Shown here in pieces: positions 42,733 through 52,106 of a DNA stretch of 64,000 bases. The stretch comes from Niveispirillum lacus (lineage in GTDB: Bacteria; Pseudomonadota; Alphaproteobacteria; Azospirillales; Azospirillaceae). The DNA lies in contig NZ_NOXU01000024.1 of assembly GCF_002251795.1 (NCBI RefSeq), forward strand, positions 186,001 through 250,000, in the 5' to 3' direction. The position numbers and the translations under genes are program-made. Within the stretch, counting starts at the first letter, position 1. The number at the start of each line of letters is the position of its first letter. The notes under the pieces were generated by a model, which saw only the letters and a list, made by a program, of their open reading frames with translations, searched no databases and was not told where the DNA came from.

Positions 42733-43383
42733 TCACGCTCCCGCTGAAGTGACCGCCGACAGGAAGGCCCGAATCAGGTCCGGGCTTTTCCGGCCCGGCG
42801 CATCCTCCACCCCCGATGAGACATCGACGGCTTTGGCGCCGGTGGCCCGGATGGCGTCGGCGACATTGGCGGGGTCCAGCCCGCCTGACAGCATCCAGGG
42901 TTTCTGCCATTGACGGCCTGTCAGCAAGGACCAGTCAAAGGCCACCCCATTGCCACCGGGCAGAATGGCACCCTTGGGCGGCTTGGCATCGAACAGCAGC
43001 ATATCGACCACCGGCTCATAGGCCCTGGCCGCGTCCAGGTCGGCGGCGTCACCGATCTTCAGGGCCTTCATGACGGGCAGCTTGAAGCGCGCCCGGATGG
43101 CCGTCACCCGTTCCGGCGTCTCACCGCCATGCAACTGGATCAGGTCCAACGGCACCTGGCCCGTGACATCCTCCAGGAAATCATCGGTGGGATCGACGAA
43201 CAGACCCACGACACGGGTCCCCGTGCCCACCATACGCGACAGTTCGGCGGCGGTGGCGATGGAGACATTGCGCGGCGATTTCGCGAAGAACACCAGCCCA
43301 ACCCAGCGCGCCCCGGCATCCAGGGCGGCCTGCATGGTCTCCGGCGTGCTGATCCCACAGATCTTGGCCTTCACTGCACTCAT
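42733..43383 (-). CDS. trpF: Phosphoribosylanthranilate isomerase
   Basis: A 216-residue TIM-barrel enzyme of tryptophan synthesis that isomerises N-(5-phosphoribosyl)anthranilate. The catalytic Cys is in KAKICGISTPETMQAAL, the Asp in VVDMLLFDAKPPKGAILPGG, and the phosphate loops are LSGGLDPANVADAI and AVDVSSGVEDAPG. It overlaps pyrF by 4 bases. In relatives trpB and trpA often follow; here a GNAT gene does. Confidence 0.93.
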   Translation of the reverse strand: MSAVKAKICGISTPETMQAALDAGARWVGLVFFAKSPRNVSIATAAELSRMVGTGTRVVGLFVDPTDDFLEDVTGQVPLDLIQLHGGETPERVTAIRARFKLPVMKALKIGDAADLDAARAYEPVVDMLLFDAKPPKGAILPGGNGVAFDWSLLTGRQWQKPWMLSGGLDPANVADAIRATGAKAVDVSSGVEDAPGRKSPDLIRAFLSAVTSAGA

Positions 43384-44096
43384 GCGCCCAGCTCCTCCGC
43401 AATACGCCGGGCGGCGGCGGCGGGGTCGTCATCCGCCGTGATGGGACGCCCGATGACCAGATGGTCGGCACCGGCGGCTACGGCATCGCGCGGGCCCATC
43501 ACCCGTTTCTGGTCATTGGCAGCGGCCCAAGAGGGGCGGATGCCGGGCACCATCAATGTGAAATCGGCAGGCAGGTCACGGCGTAAAAGCGGCACTTCGG
43601 CGGGCGAGCAGACAATGCCGTCGGCGCCATTGGCGTGCGCCACACTGGCCAGACGGCGCACCTGATCCGCAGCGGGAACGGCCTGACCCACGGTGGCCAG
43701 GTCCTCATCCGACAGGCTGGTCAGCACGGTGACGGCCAGGATCCGCATGCGGGGCAAGCCGAGGCGTTCTGCCTCCTCCCGCGCGGCATCGGCAGCCGCC
43801 CGGATCATGGCGGGGCCGCCGCCGGCATGGATTGTCAGAAACTTCGGGGCCAGCGGGGCGACGGAGCGCACGGCACCGGCCACAGTATTGGGGATATCGT
43901 GCAGCTTCAGGTCAAGAAACAGGGGCAGATCGCCCGCCGCGATGACATCGCGGATGCCGACGGGTCCCTGCGCCATGAAGAATTCCAGGCCCAGCTTCAC
44001 CCCACCCACCAGGCCGGTGACCTTGGCCGCCATGGCCTTCGCGCCCTCAATCTCCGGCATATCCAGGGCGACGAAGACGCGGTCGGTGGGGCGCAT
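43380..44096 (-). CDS. pyrF: Orotidine 5'-phosphate decarboxylase
   Basis: A 238-residue TIM-barrel enzyme that decarboxylates OMP to UMP. The active-site array Lys-Asp-Lys-x-x-x-Asp is seen as LFLDLKLHDIPNTVAGAV; the phosphate loop is VMGPRDAVAAGADHLVIGRPI. It is the first gene of the pyrF-trpF-GNAT run. Codon usage and length are ordinary. Confidence 0.95.
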   Translation of the reverse strand: MRPTDRVFVALDMPEIEGAKAMAAKVTGLVGGVKLGLEFFMAQGPVGIRDVIAAGDLPLFLDLKLHDIPNTVAGAVRSVAPLAPKFLTIHAGGGPAMIRAAADAAREEAERLGLPRMRILAVTVLTSLSDEDLATVGQAVPAADQVRRLASVAHANGADGIVCSPAEVPLLRRDLPADFTLMVPGIRPSWAAANDQKRVMGPRDAVAAGADHLVIGRPITADDDPAAAARRIAEELGA

Positions 44097-44286
44097 GGTT
44101 CAGGGCTCCAGATGAGAAGGGACCGCGCAGGTTTAACGCGGAACCGCAGCGGCGCGAAGGGAAGATCCGGCAGCCCTTCCATGCCGGGCGGCGGGGTGGC
44201 TTCCGAAAACGTAAGCCCGACGCTTGACCCACGGGCATGGCCCAGCCCAAGATGCAGCCCTAACGCCCTAACCCCTGGAGCCTGCC

Positions 44287-44874
44287 ATGCCCCTGCCACC
44301 CCCGGACGCCGCGCGGGAGCCGTTGCATACACGACAGGTGACCTGCACAGGCTATCGCCGGGCCGACGGGCTTTGGGACATTGAAGGGCATATCACCGAT
44401 CGCAAATCCTATGATTTTCAGCGCGACGGGCGGACGGTATCCAGCGGCGATCCCATTCATGAAATGTGGATAAGGCTGACCCTGGATAATCGGTTGACGG
44501 TGAAGGCGGTGGCCGCCGTCACGGATGCTGCCCCCTATCGGATGTGCCCATCAATCACCGGGAATTTTCAGCGTCTGGTCGGCCTGTCCATCGCCAGCGG
44601 CTGGACCGCAGCCGTTAAGGAGCGTTTGGGCGGGGTGGAGGGCTGCACCCATCTGGTGGAATTGCTCGGCCCGGTGGCCACCACCGCGTTCCAGACCATC
44701 GCGCCCTATCTGGAAGACCGCGACAAGCAGTCACGGGCCGCCATGGTCGAACGCGGCGAAACCCCGCCGCCCCGTCGTCGCCCGCCCATGCTGGACACCT
44801 GTCATGTCTGGGCCACCGACGGCGAGGTCGTGGCCCGGGAATGGCCTGAATTCGCGGCAAAGGGCAAAGGCTGA
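44287..44874 (+). CDS. DUF2889 family protein
   Basis: A 195-residue protein with the DUF2889 layout: HTRQVTCTGYRRADGLWDIE, EMWIRLTLDNRLTVKAVAA, GCTHLVELLGPVATTAFQ and a C-terminal DTCHVWATDGEVVAREWPEF. The family is common in proteobacteria and of unknown function; conserved Cys and His residues may bind metal. It stands alone, convergent with the DUF2059 gene. Confidence 0.88.
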   Translation: MPLPPPDAAREPLHTRQVTCTGYRRADGLWDIEGHITDRKSYDFQRDGRTVSSGDPIHEMWIRLTLDNRLTVKAVAAVTDAAPYRMCPSITGNFQRLVGLSIASGWTAAVKERLGGVEGCTHLVELLGPVATTAFQTIAPYLEDRDKQSRAAMVERGETPPPRRRPPMLDTCHVWATDGEVVAREWPEFAAKGKG

Positions 44875-44890
44875 GCAGGCCGATGACACC

Positions 44891-45403
44891 TTACAATTGT
44901 TGGGGGATGGTCAGCCCCCGTTCCTGTGCTGCACGCGCAAAACTGTCCCAGGCCCGGTCTGCAACCCCTTCAGCCCAAGCCTGACCCAGCGCCATGCTCT
45001 GCTGGAGGATGGTGGGCGACAAGGCTACCAGTTTTTTGCCTGCCGGCGTCGCGTAGAAGGCGATCATCTGGTCCAACTCCGCCAGCGTAAAATAGGCGGC
45101 GTAAAGCCCGGTGATGCCCCGGGCCAACTCTGGCAGAGCGGTGCGCGCCTTGGGCAGGAAATGGTCGCGTACCAGAGCGGTCACTTCCGCTTCGCGTCCC
45201 GGATTCTCATGCGCCATCAACTCTTCCGCCCGCCGGGTCACGGCCAACAGGGTCTGGTCCGCCAATGCCTGGCTTCCAGACAGTTCCATCAGGATGCGGG
45301 CCTTGTCCAGGCGCTGTGCATCATCCCCCTTGGCGGGAGCGGCCACGGCGGGCACCGACAGCAGCGACAGGCACAGAACCAGGATAGGAACAATGGCACG
45401 CAC
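44891..45403 (-). CDS. DUF2059 periplasmic protein
   Basis: About 170 residues with a signal peptide (VRAIVPILVLCLSLLSVPAVA, read from a GTG) and the helical DUF2059 domain (YAAYFTLAELDQMIAFYATPAGKK). The GTG at 45403 follows AAGGAAAG (45418-45411) with ideal spacing; an ATG at 45430 is the alternative. The domain's role is unknown; it is often exported. The signal peptide places it in the periplasm. Confidence 0.85.
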   Translation of the reverse strand: MRAIVPILVLCLSLLSVPAVAAPAKGDDAQRLDKARILMELSGSQALADQTLLAVTRRAEELMAHENPGREAEVTALVRDHFLPKARTALPELARGITGLYAAYFTLAELDQMIAFYATPAGKKLVALSPTILQQSMALGQAWAEGVADRAWDSFARAAQERGLTIPQQL

Positions 45404-45456
45404 AGGCGGCTTTCCTTCGATCGGACACATGGGAACTGCATCCTATCGGGTGTCGG

Positions 45457-46560
45457 TCAACTCGTCAGCACCGATGCGACCGACAGGTCATAATGCCCCT
45501 TGTGCTGACGCAAACGGTTGAAATCAATCCGCGACCAGCCGTCGCCGCCGAACCGTGCCAGATAGGGCCACACCTGTTCGGGATACAAGGGGGCCAGCGT
45601 CAGAAACCGTTCAGTACCGCCGGCATTGGCGAAATCCCGGCCATCGGCCAGATCACGCAGCATGGCCAGCGCCCAGGCACCCAGCAGGAAATGCCCGCCC
45701 ATGGACAGGGTCATCCGACCAGCCGCCACCGCCTGCAACGCCTCTTCTTGCCAGTTCAACCCGATCACACAGGCATCACGTCCCGGTACCCGGCCCGAGG
45801 CTTCAAGCGCGTCCAGAGCACCCAGGGCCATATCGTCACTGGCACACCAAATGCCGCGTGTCTGGGGTTGCCGGCGCAGCAGCGACAGAGTCTTCTCCCG
45901 GGCCTCAGGACGACTCCAATTCACTGCGACAAGGTCCAGCAACGCAGCGCCGCCATCTTCGGCCAAGGCCTGGCGCAACCCGTCCGTTCGTTCCTGTCCT
46001 GCCGGGGTAGCGGCCAGTCCGCCCAGCGCCAGCAGCGGAATGGGGCCGGTGGCCCCCGGCAGCCGCCGACAATCCGCCAGAAGGGCGCGAGCCATGTAAG
46101 CGCCGGCACCGGCATTGTCGGCAACAAGGCTGCCCAGGAACAAAGGGGAGCGTTCACGGGGGCGGCCCAGAAGCGCCGTATCCTCCGCCGTCGGGCCGCT
46201 GAACACTATCATGGCCGGCACCCCGGCCGCTTGTGCCGCTGCCATCAGGGGAACCGCCGTGCGATGTTCATTCACGATCAACATAAAATCCGGCAGGCTG
46301 GCAAGGATTTCCTGACCTTTACTGATGATCCGTTGCCGGTCCCGTTCCGCATAATCGCTGATCAACTCAATATTGAAATGCTTGGCGGCTGCGGTCATCA
46401 ACTGCTGCGCCATTTGCCAAAAACGGTCCCCCTTACGGCCGGGATTGACAAATCCGACGCGCAGCCGTGCCGCCCCGGCAAAAACACAGGGCCACGGCGC
46501 CAGCCCGGTCAAGGCAGCGGCCAACATCAGGCGACGTGACAAGCGAACAGTCACCGACAA
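45457..46560 (-). CDS. Periplasmic sugar-type binding protein
   Basis: A 367-residue protein. A signal with twin arginines (VRLSRRLMLAAALTG) is followed by the type-1 periplasmic-binding (RbsB/LacI-like) fold: LRVGFVNPGRKGDRFWQMA, DFMLIVNEHRTAVPLM, RGIWCASDDMALGALDALEAS and GMTLSMG-like C-terminal strand. No ATPase or permease is adjacent. It may therefore serve a distant ABC transporter or work as a sensor protein for a chemoreceptor or kinase. Confidence 0.82.
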   Translation of the reverse strand: MSVTVRLSRRLMLAAALTGLAPWPCVFAGAARLRVGFVNPGRKGDRFWQMAQQLMTAAAKHFNIELISDYAERDRQRIISKGQEILASLPDFMLIVNEHRTAVPLMAAAQAAGVPAMIVFSGPTAEDTALLGRPRERSPLFLGSLVADNAGAGAYMARALLADCRRLPGATGPIPLLALGGLAATPAGQERTDGLRQALAEDGGAALLDLVAVNWSRPEAREKTLSLLRRQPQTRGIWCASDDMALGALDALEASGRVPGRDACVIGLNWQEEALQAVAAGRMTLSMGGHFLLGAWALAMLRDLADGRDFANAGGTERFLTLAPLYPEQVWPYLARFGGDGWSRIDFNRLRQHKGHYDLSVASVLTS

Positions 46561-46667
46561 TACATCCCTTAGGCTGCGCTAACGCGGATGATCATAGTCT
46601 AACTGGTGCCATTGCACACGGGTGAATGTTGTCAGGATAGGCTCATCAACCGTATAGGATGAAAGGA

Positions 46668-47924
46668 TCAATGGACGGTGCTGGCACCATTGGCAGCGCC
46701 GCTGCGACCTTGCGCCTGATACTTGTCCATGACGCGGGTCATCATGTCAGCAATCAGTTCCTTGGGCAGCGGCGCCGGACCCCCTGGCGGCCAAGCAGCC
46801 TGCGGTTGTGATGCTGGCGCCATGCTGTTGGGCGCATCAGTGGCGGCGGGGGCGGGAACGACAGGTTCGGACGTGGTGGCACCCGCCGACGGCACCAGCG
46901 TCCGGTTAGCGGTCACCTGGGTGGGTATGGCGGCATCCGGCATGTTGGCACCAGCGGCCCGGACCATCTGATTGGCCCGCGACGGGATGACGGGTTTCAC
47001 CCCCATTGAACCGCTGGAAATAGCGGCAGCCCGGTATTCGGCCAACCCCTTACCGCCATTGGGATTTTTGGCCCGCTGCTGTTCCTGTTCCATGGCTGCC
47101 AGCAGATTGTCGCCGGCACCCGCGGCGCCAGGGGCCGGCAGGCTGGCCACGATGGCGGCCGGGCCCATGCCACGGGCCGCTGTCAGGGCGGCCGATGCAC
47201 CGGGGGTGGTTTCAAGGTCCTTCAGGTGCTGTGCGTTGGCGATGCCCCCCGCTACCGGTGCCTTGGCGCTGATGGATGTGGCGGTGGCGGCCATTGAGGG
47301 AGCCGTCGCGGTCGGTTTCGGGGCGGCAGGAACCGCCGTGCCGGTGGAAGCACTGGGCAAAGCCTGCCCACCACCCCCCATCAGGCTTTCCAGCAATGCC
47401 GCCTGCCCAGCGGAAAGATCGACCGGTTGACCGGGCTTGGTCGCGGCCGCAGCGGCCATGCTCGTACCCGGCACCACATCTGGGGCCATGTCGGTGTCGG
47501 CGCTGGCGGTACGCGCGGGACGGGGGGCGGTGACGGTGAAGGGGTCTTCCGCCGGGGCAGCAGCGGGACTGTCCTTTTTCAGGCCCAACAGGCTGGCCAC
47601 ATGGTCGGTGGCATCCTTGCCGGTTTCTTTCTCCAGGATGGCGTCGGCGCTGGCCACCGCCATACCGATAGGGCCAAAAAACAGGGCGGCGCCAGCCACC
47701 TTGGCCGGGGTGCGGATCGTATCGCCAGTGATGGCCTGGTAAATCTTGTTGACGCCGGGAATATGCTGCAACGGGTTCACCACATCCAGCACGTCCCAGA
47801 AAGACATGCCCTCGCCCTTCTCGACCTTGTCGCTCTCAGCACCGGATGGCTTCTCCACGGCGGTGTGGTGTGGCGACTGGGTCCTGGCACGGACATGGTC
47901 CATATGGATGGCACTTGGCGGCAT
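46668..47924 (-). CDS. Large Ala/Pro-rich hypothetical protein
   Basis: A 418-residue protein with no recognised domain. An N-terminal segment (FWDVLDVVNPLQHIPGVNKI, then GAALFFGPIGMAVASADAIL) might be amphipathic or membrane-associated; the rest is low-complexity Ala/Pro/Thr/Gly. A strong ribosome-binding site (GGGAGGAACGCC) precedes the ATG at 47924, so the open frame upstream is not used. The final helix (KELIADMMTRVMDKYQAQG) is well conserved in character. Function unknown. Confidence 0.65.
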   Translation of the reverse strand: MPPSAIHMDHVRARTQSPHHTAVEKPSGAESDKVEKGEGMSFWDVLDVVNPLQHIPGVNKIYQAITGDTIRTPAKVAGAALFFGPIGMAVASADAILEKETGKDATDHVASLLGLKKDSPAAAPAEDPFTVTAPRPARTASADTDMAPDVVPGTSMAAAAATKPGQPVDLSAGQAALLESLMGGGGQALPSASTGTAVPAAPKPTATAPSMAATATSISAKAPVAGGIANAQHLKDLETTPGASAALTAARGMGPAAIVASLPAPGAAGAGDNLLAAMEQEQQRAKNPNGGKGLAEYRAAAISSGSMGVKPVIPSRANQMVRAAGANMPDAAIPTQVTANRTLVPSAGATTSEPVVPAPAATDAPNSMAPASQPQAAWPPGGPAPLPKELIADMMTRVMDKYQAQGRSGAANGASTVH

Positions 47925-48006
47925 GGCGTTCCTCCCGGTTCGGGAAAAACAATGCAGGTCGTGTGCCAAGTGGAGGCGGCGCTTTTTGCCCAGTCCGGGC
48001 GGCGGC

Positions 48007-49173
48007 TCAGAACAGATGACCGGACTTTTCCGCCTTGGTGCGCAAATAGGCTTCGTTATGGCCATTGGCCGGGAAAATGTGGGGGACACGCTCCACCACG
48101 TCCACGCCAGACGCGGCCAGTTGCGCCATCTTGTCGGGATTGTTGGTCAGCAACCGCACTTGGGCATAGCCCATCTGGCGCAGCATGCTGGCAGCCGGCA
48201 GATAGACCCGTTCATCGGCATCAAAACCCAGAACCGTGTTGGCATCCACCGTATCCAGCCCACCATCTTGCAACCGGTAGGCTCGCAGCTTGTTCATCAG
48301 ACCGATACCACGCCCTTCCTGGGCCAGATACAGAACGATGCCGGCGCCCGCCGCTGCAATTTCCCGGATTGCGCCCCGCAACTGCGGGCCACAATCACAA
48401 CGCAGTGACCCCAGCAGATCGCCGGTGAAACATTCTGAATGCAACCGCGTCAGTACTGGCTGGCCCGCCGGCGGATCGCCGATGATGATGGCCAGATGTT
48501 CAGGCCCGCCATCACTGGGCCGAAAGGCCACAATACGGGTACGTTCCGCATCCTCCAACGGCACCGACGCCTCAGCGACGCGGGCCAAGCTGCGGGCGGA
48601 GCGGCGGCGGTAATCGATGATATCGACGGCGCGCACGCACAAAAGATCGTGGCGGCGGGCGAAACCCGCTCCATCGACCACACCCGCGCGTCCTAGCGGC
48701 AAGGGTGCCACCAGGGCAGCGGGCAGCAGACGGGCGATCTTGGCCAGGATGGTGGCCGCCCCTTCCGCCCCACCCGGCAGGGAGGTGGCCCCCATGCCCT
48801 GGCCGGCACGGGCCGGGCGGGTAGGATCAGAAAGGTCCCGGACAAGATCGGGCGTCAACCCCGCTGGTGGGGCGATACGCACAGGCCGGTCAACAGGTAC
48901 ATCCAGACCCAGGGCCCGGCCGCGCTGCCCCGTGACCACCAGGACAGGGGCATTGCCGGTCAGTTGTGCCAGATGGTTCATCGCCTGGGTGGTCACAGCC
49001 TCCGCGGCAAAGGCCAGCAGAGCGCCACCATCTTCCGCCGTGATGACCACAGCTTCCCCCCGACGCAAGTCAGACAGGGCACGGTCAACAGCGCGTTGGG
49101 CCGCGTTGTCCGGCGGGGTGGCGTGATCGGCAGAGGCGTATTCCAGAACCATGCTATCCATTATTCGATCCAC
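48007..49173 (-). CDS. ribA: GTP cyclohydrolase II with degenerate RibB-like N-domain
   Basis: A 388-residue protein. The C-terminal half (about 200-388) is a standard GTP cyclohydrolase II: VLTRLHSECFTGDLLGSLRC, CDCGPQLRGAIREI with the zinc cysteines, then QEGRGIGLMNKLRAY and LTNNPDKMAQLAASG. It opens GTP for riboflavin synthesis. The N-terminal half resembles DHBP synthase but its DREDE-type active-site motif is lost (RRGEAVVITAEDGGALLAF). Its stop side overlaps no gene; its start overlaps the CDP-alcohol transferase gene by 20 bases. Confidence 0.88.
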   Translation of the reverse strand: MDRIMDSMVLEYASADHATPPDNAAQRAVDRALSDLRRGEAVVITAEDGGALLAFAAEAVTTQAMNHLAQLTGNAPVLVVTGQRGRALGLDVPVDRPVRIAPPAGLTPDLVRDLSDPTRPARAGQGMGATSLPGGAEGAATILAKIARLLPAALVAPLPLGRAGVVDGAGFARRHDLLCVRAVDIIDYRRRSARSLARVAEASVPLEDAERTRIVAFRPSDGGPEHLAIIIGDPPAGQPVLTRLHSECFTGDLLGSLRCDCGPQLRGAIREIAAAGAGIVLYLAQEGRGIGLMNKLRAYRLQDGGLDTVDANTVLGFDADERVYLPAASMLRQMGYAQVRLLTNNPDKMAQLAASGVDVVERVPHIFPANGHNEAYLRTKAEKSGHLF

Positions 49174-49915
49174 CGGCGTCGCTGCGGTGGCTGATCAACC
49201 AAACCGTATCGGCGCTGAAAGAGAAAAGCAAAAGCCCAAGAGCTGCGCCCACCGCAAACCCGGTCAGCGGCGGCTCCAGAATGGGGGTGACGGCAATGGC
49301 CAGGACAGCCACCTGAACCATGCAACTGACCCGTCGGCGGCGACTGAAGGGCAGGGGATAGTTCAGCCAATGCCAGACCAGGCCCGCCGCCACGAACAGC
49401 GGGCGCAGCAGGGCCGCCAGCAGAACCCAAACCCCCACCTCCCCTGACAGCCAAAGCAGCAGGCAAAGATAAAGAATGGCGAGTGTGTCCATCTCCATAT
49501 CGAAGCGGGCACCATACGGGCTGGACAGGCCCTGACGCCGGGCCAGCCAACCATCCACCCCATCCAGGGCCAGCGCCGTGATGGCGATCACGGCCAAGGT
49601 CCAGGTCTGGCCCCTATCCAACGCCGGAGCGAAGGGGAGGGTTCCCCCGACCAGAGCCAGAAGGCCGGAACGCAGAAGGGTGACCCGGTTTGCATGCCCC
49701 CACCCTGGGCCCTGATGTGCTCCCAACCGTGTCAGGGCAAACCAAAGGGCTGGCAGGAACGCAACCAGCACCAACACGGGATAAGCCGATGGCAGATCAA
49801 TCCCCCGTCCCAACATCCAGCCCACCCCGGCCAACAGGGGCAGGGCCACCGCCAAGTGGGCGACGACCGACCGGCGCAGCGCCGGGGCAGGAAAGGGCGG
49901 AGATTGCATGACCAT
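49154..49915 (-). CDS. CDP-alcohol phosphatidyltransferase family protein
   Basis: About 253 residues with six or more membrane helices and the family signature ALDGVDGWLARRQGLSSPYG followed by ARFDMEMD (the D-x2-DG-x2-AR-x8-G-x3-D-x3-D motif). It attaches a polar group to a CDP-lipid headgroup. The chosen start at 49915 opens just before the first membrane segment. It overlaps ribA by 20 bases. The exact lipid product is unknown. Confidence 0.85.
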   Translation of the reverse strand: MVMQSPPFPAPALRRSVVAHLAVALPLLAGVGWMLGRGIDLPSAYPVLVLVAFLPALWFALTRLGAHQGPGWGHANRVTLLRSGLLALVGGTLPFAPALDRGQTWTLAVIAITALALDGVDGWLARRQGLSSPYGARFDMEMDTLAILYLCLLLWLSGEVGVWVLLAALLRPLFVAAGLVWHWLNYPLPFSRRRRVSCMVQVAVLAIAVTPILEPPLTGFAVGAALGLLLFSFSADTVWLISHRSDAGGSNNG

Positions 49916-50038
49916 GCCATTAAGGTTGGCCTGATCGGGGCGAAGGCAAGGGGAAAAGCATCTGGGAACGGGGGCTGGCCGGAAGGGCCCTGAACCCGTT
50001 ATGGTGCCCCGCGATCCCCACCCTGCTGGAACCGGGCC

Positions 50039-50683
50039 ATGACCACCGACTTTCCTAATCTGTTTGTCCTCGACCATCCGCTGATCCAGCACAAACTGTC
50101 CTGCATGCGCGATCGTGACCGGTCCACCATGGGTTTCCGGCAATTACTACGCGAGATTGCGCTACTGATGGGCTATGAGGTGACACGTGATTTGCCGTTG
50201 ACCACACAGCGGATTGAAACGCCGCTGTGCCCCATGGATGCGCCGGTGATCGAAGGCAAAAAACTGGCCGTCGTGCCGATCCTGCGCGCTGGCCTGGTGA
50301 TGGCAGAGGGGCTGCTGGAACTGGTCCCAGCCGCCAGGGAGGGGCATATCGGACTTTACCGTGACCATGAAACCAAACGGCCTGTGGAATATCTGGTAAA
50401 ATTGCCGGACGCGGCAGGTCGTCTCTTCATCCTGGTCGATCCGATGCTGGCCACTGGTCATTCAGCGGTCCACGCAGTCGATGTGCTGAACCGCCATGGC
50501 GTGGCCGATAGCCAGATCCGTTTTATGGCGTTGGTATCTGCACCGGAAGGTGTGCGCACCTTCCACGCCGCCCACCCGGATGTGCCGGTCTACACGGCGG
50601 CCCTCGACAGCCATCTGAACGAAAATGCCTATATCGTGCCCGGCCTGGGCGATGCGGGCGACCGGCTGTTTGGAACCAAATAG
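50039..50683 (+). CDS. upp: Uracil phosphoribosyltransferase
   Basis: A 214-residue salvage enzyme making UMP from uracil and PRPP. The PRPP-binding motif is [18 protein letters not shown] (about residues 131-148); [17 protein letters not shown] and [16 protein letters not shown] are further signatures. It is divergent from the CDP-alcohol transferase and convergent with fxsA, so it is a single-gene unit. Confidence 0.95.
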   Translation: MTTDFPNLFVLDHPLIQHKLSCMRDRDRSTMGFRQLLREIALLMGYEVTRDLPLTTQRIETPLCPMDAPVIEGKKLAVVPILRAGLVMAEGLLELVPAAREGHIGLYRDHETKRPVEYLVKLPDAAGRLFILVDPMLATGHSAVHAVDVLNRHGVADSQIRFMALVSAPEGVRTFHAAHPDVPVYTAALDSHLNENAYIVPGLGDAGDRLFGTK

Positions 50684-50694
50684 GCAGTGGGAGG

Positions 50695-51195
50695 TCAAGG
50701 CGACGGCGGGCGCCATTTGCTGTCGGGCGGGGGCAGGTCACCTGCCTGATCGCTGGCACCCGGCGTCGACACATCCTGATAATCAACGTCGATCACTGGC
50801 TGGCGGCCGGCTGGACGGGGTCGGGACCGGACAGGCTGACCATTCACCTGCATGAAGATCGTCATACGGGCCAGCAGGGCCGCCCGCACCGGCGGCAGAA
50901 ACAGGATCAGGCCCAAAATGTCGGTGATGAAGCCTGGGATCAGGAACAGGATCGCCGAAAAGGCCATGCACAGCCCTTTGAACATGTCCCGCATCGGTTC
51001 GGTTTCGCCAGTGCGCAGGCCCACCTGTGCCCGCCGCACGCTCTCCAGCCCGGTACGTTGCAACAGCAGCACCCCGACAATCCCGGACAACAAGACCAGC
51101 AGAACCGTGTTCAACGCCCCGATCTGCGACCCGACCCAGGCGAAACCAGCGATCTCTAATAAGGGCAGAATCAGTAACGGAAGAAGGAAACGCAT
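50695..51195 (-). CDS. fxsA: FxsA family membrane protein
   Basis: A 166-residue protein with FxsA features: MRFLLPLLILPLLEIAGFAW, NTVLLVLLSGIVGVLLLQRTG and the conserved LCMAFSAILFLIPGFITDIL. About four membrane helices are followed by a hydrophilic tail. E. coli FxsA relieves phage F exclusion; the housekeeping role is unknown. It is divergent from the Tim44-like gene, a common alphaproteobacterial arrangement. Confidence 0.9.
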   Translation of the reverse strand: MRFLLPLLILPLLEIAGFAWVGSQIGALNTVLLVLLSGIVGVLLLQRTGLESVRRAQVGLRTGETEPMRDMFKGLCMAFSAILFLIPGFITDILGLILFLPPVRAALLARMTIFMQVNGQPVRSRPRPAGRQPVIDVDYQDVSTPGASDQAGDLPPPDSKWRPPSP

Positions 51196-51342
51196 GGCTG
51201 TCCTTGCTCTTTACGTGTCGAGGGCCTATCTAACGGATAGGCATTCATAAATTAACGCCCCGGCGGGCGGATGGCGAGGATAGCCATTCGCAACAGATGT
51301 GCAGATGCTAGGCCGGGTGCAAGGGCAGAAATAGGTGATGCG

Positions 51343-52041
51343 ATGGGCGGCGGCTCCGTCTGGCTGGAAATCCTGATTTTCGCGATGGCGGCGGTCTTTT
51401 TCATCTACCGCCTGCGCAATGTCCTGGGCCGCAAGCATGGGGAGGAACGGGAACGTCCGAACCCCTTCACGCCGCGCGACAATACCGGCGCCACTGGCCC
51501 GACAGTTGACAGTGACAATGTCATTCCCCTGCCCTCGCGCGGGCCCGTCGCTGATCTCCCGGACCTGCCCGACCCTTCCGGCCCCGTGTCGCTGGAGGAT
51601 GGATTGCGTATGATCCGGGCAGCAGACCCGACTTTCAACGAACGCACCTTCCTGCTGGGCGCAAAGGCCGCGTTTGAAATGATTGTTAAGGCCTTTGCCG
51701 ACGGTGACACGCCGACCCTGCGGCCGCTGCTGGCTGATGAAGTCTATGACCGGTTTGCCGCCGCCATCCGGGAGCGGCAGGCAGCGGGAGAGACATTGGA
51801 AAGCCGTATCCACAGCATCGAGTCGGTTGATCTCACCGGCGCGCGCCTGGACGGGCGCACGGCCCATTGCACGGTTACTTTCACGACACGCCAGACCCAT
51901 GTCACCCGTGATGCACAGGGCGTTGTGATTGACGGGGATGAAGCGCGGCCGGAGGAAGTGGTCGATATCTGGACCTTCAGCCGCAATACCCGCGCCAGCG
52001 ACCCCAACTGGCACCTGTCTGAAACGCGCAGCGGCGGCTGA
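51343..52041 (+). CDS. Tim44/TimA domain protein
   Basis: A 232-residue protein: an N-terminal membrane anchor (VWLEILIFAMAAVFFIYRL), a Pro-rich linker and a C-terminal Tim44 domain (about 90-230: FLLGAKAAFEMIVKAFADGD, CTVTFTTRQTHVTRD, VDIWTFSRNTRASDPNWHL). The mitochondrial Tim44 descends from this family; the bacterial TimA role is uncertain. AGGTG precedes the ATG at 51343. It lies between fxsA and mltA as is typical. Confidence 0.9.
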   Translation: MGGGSVWLEILIFAMAAVFFIYRLRNVLGRKHGEERERPNPFTPRDNTGATGPTVDSDNVIPLPSRGPVADLPDLPDPSGPVSLEDGLRMIRAADPTFNERTFLLGAKAAFEMIVKAFADGDTPTLRPLLADEVYDRFAAAIRERQAAGETLESRIHSIESVDLTGARLDGRTAHCTVTFTTRQTHVTRDAQGVVIDGDEARPEEVVDIWTFSRNTRASDPNWHLSETRSGG

Positions 52042-52068
52042 TGTCGTCGCGGTCGCCCGATCCTTTCG

Positions 52069-52095
52069 GGGCGCCCCATACCGGGCGCCCTTTCC
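52069..52095 (+). terminator. Terminator-like hairpin between Tim44-like gene and mltA
   Basis: Two copies of GGGCGCCC (52069-52076 and 52083-52090) pair around a six-base loop and are followed by TTTCC. It sits inside the longest possible mltA frame, which argues for the later start. It may partly terminate transcription from the Tim44-like gene. Confidence 0.55.
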
Positions 52096-52106
52096 ATGTC
52101 CGCTCC

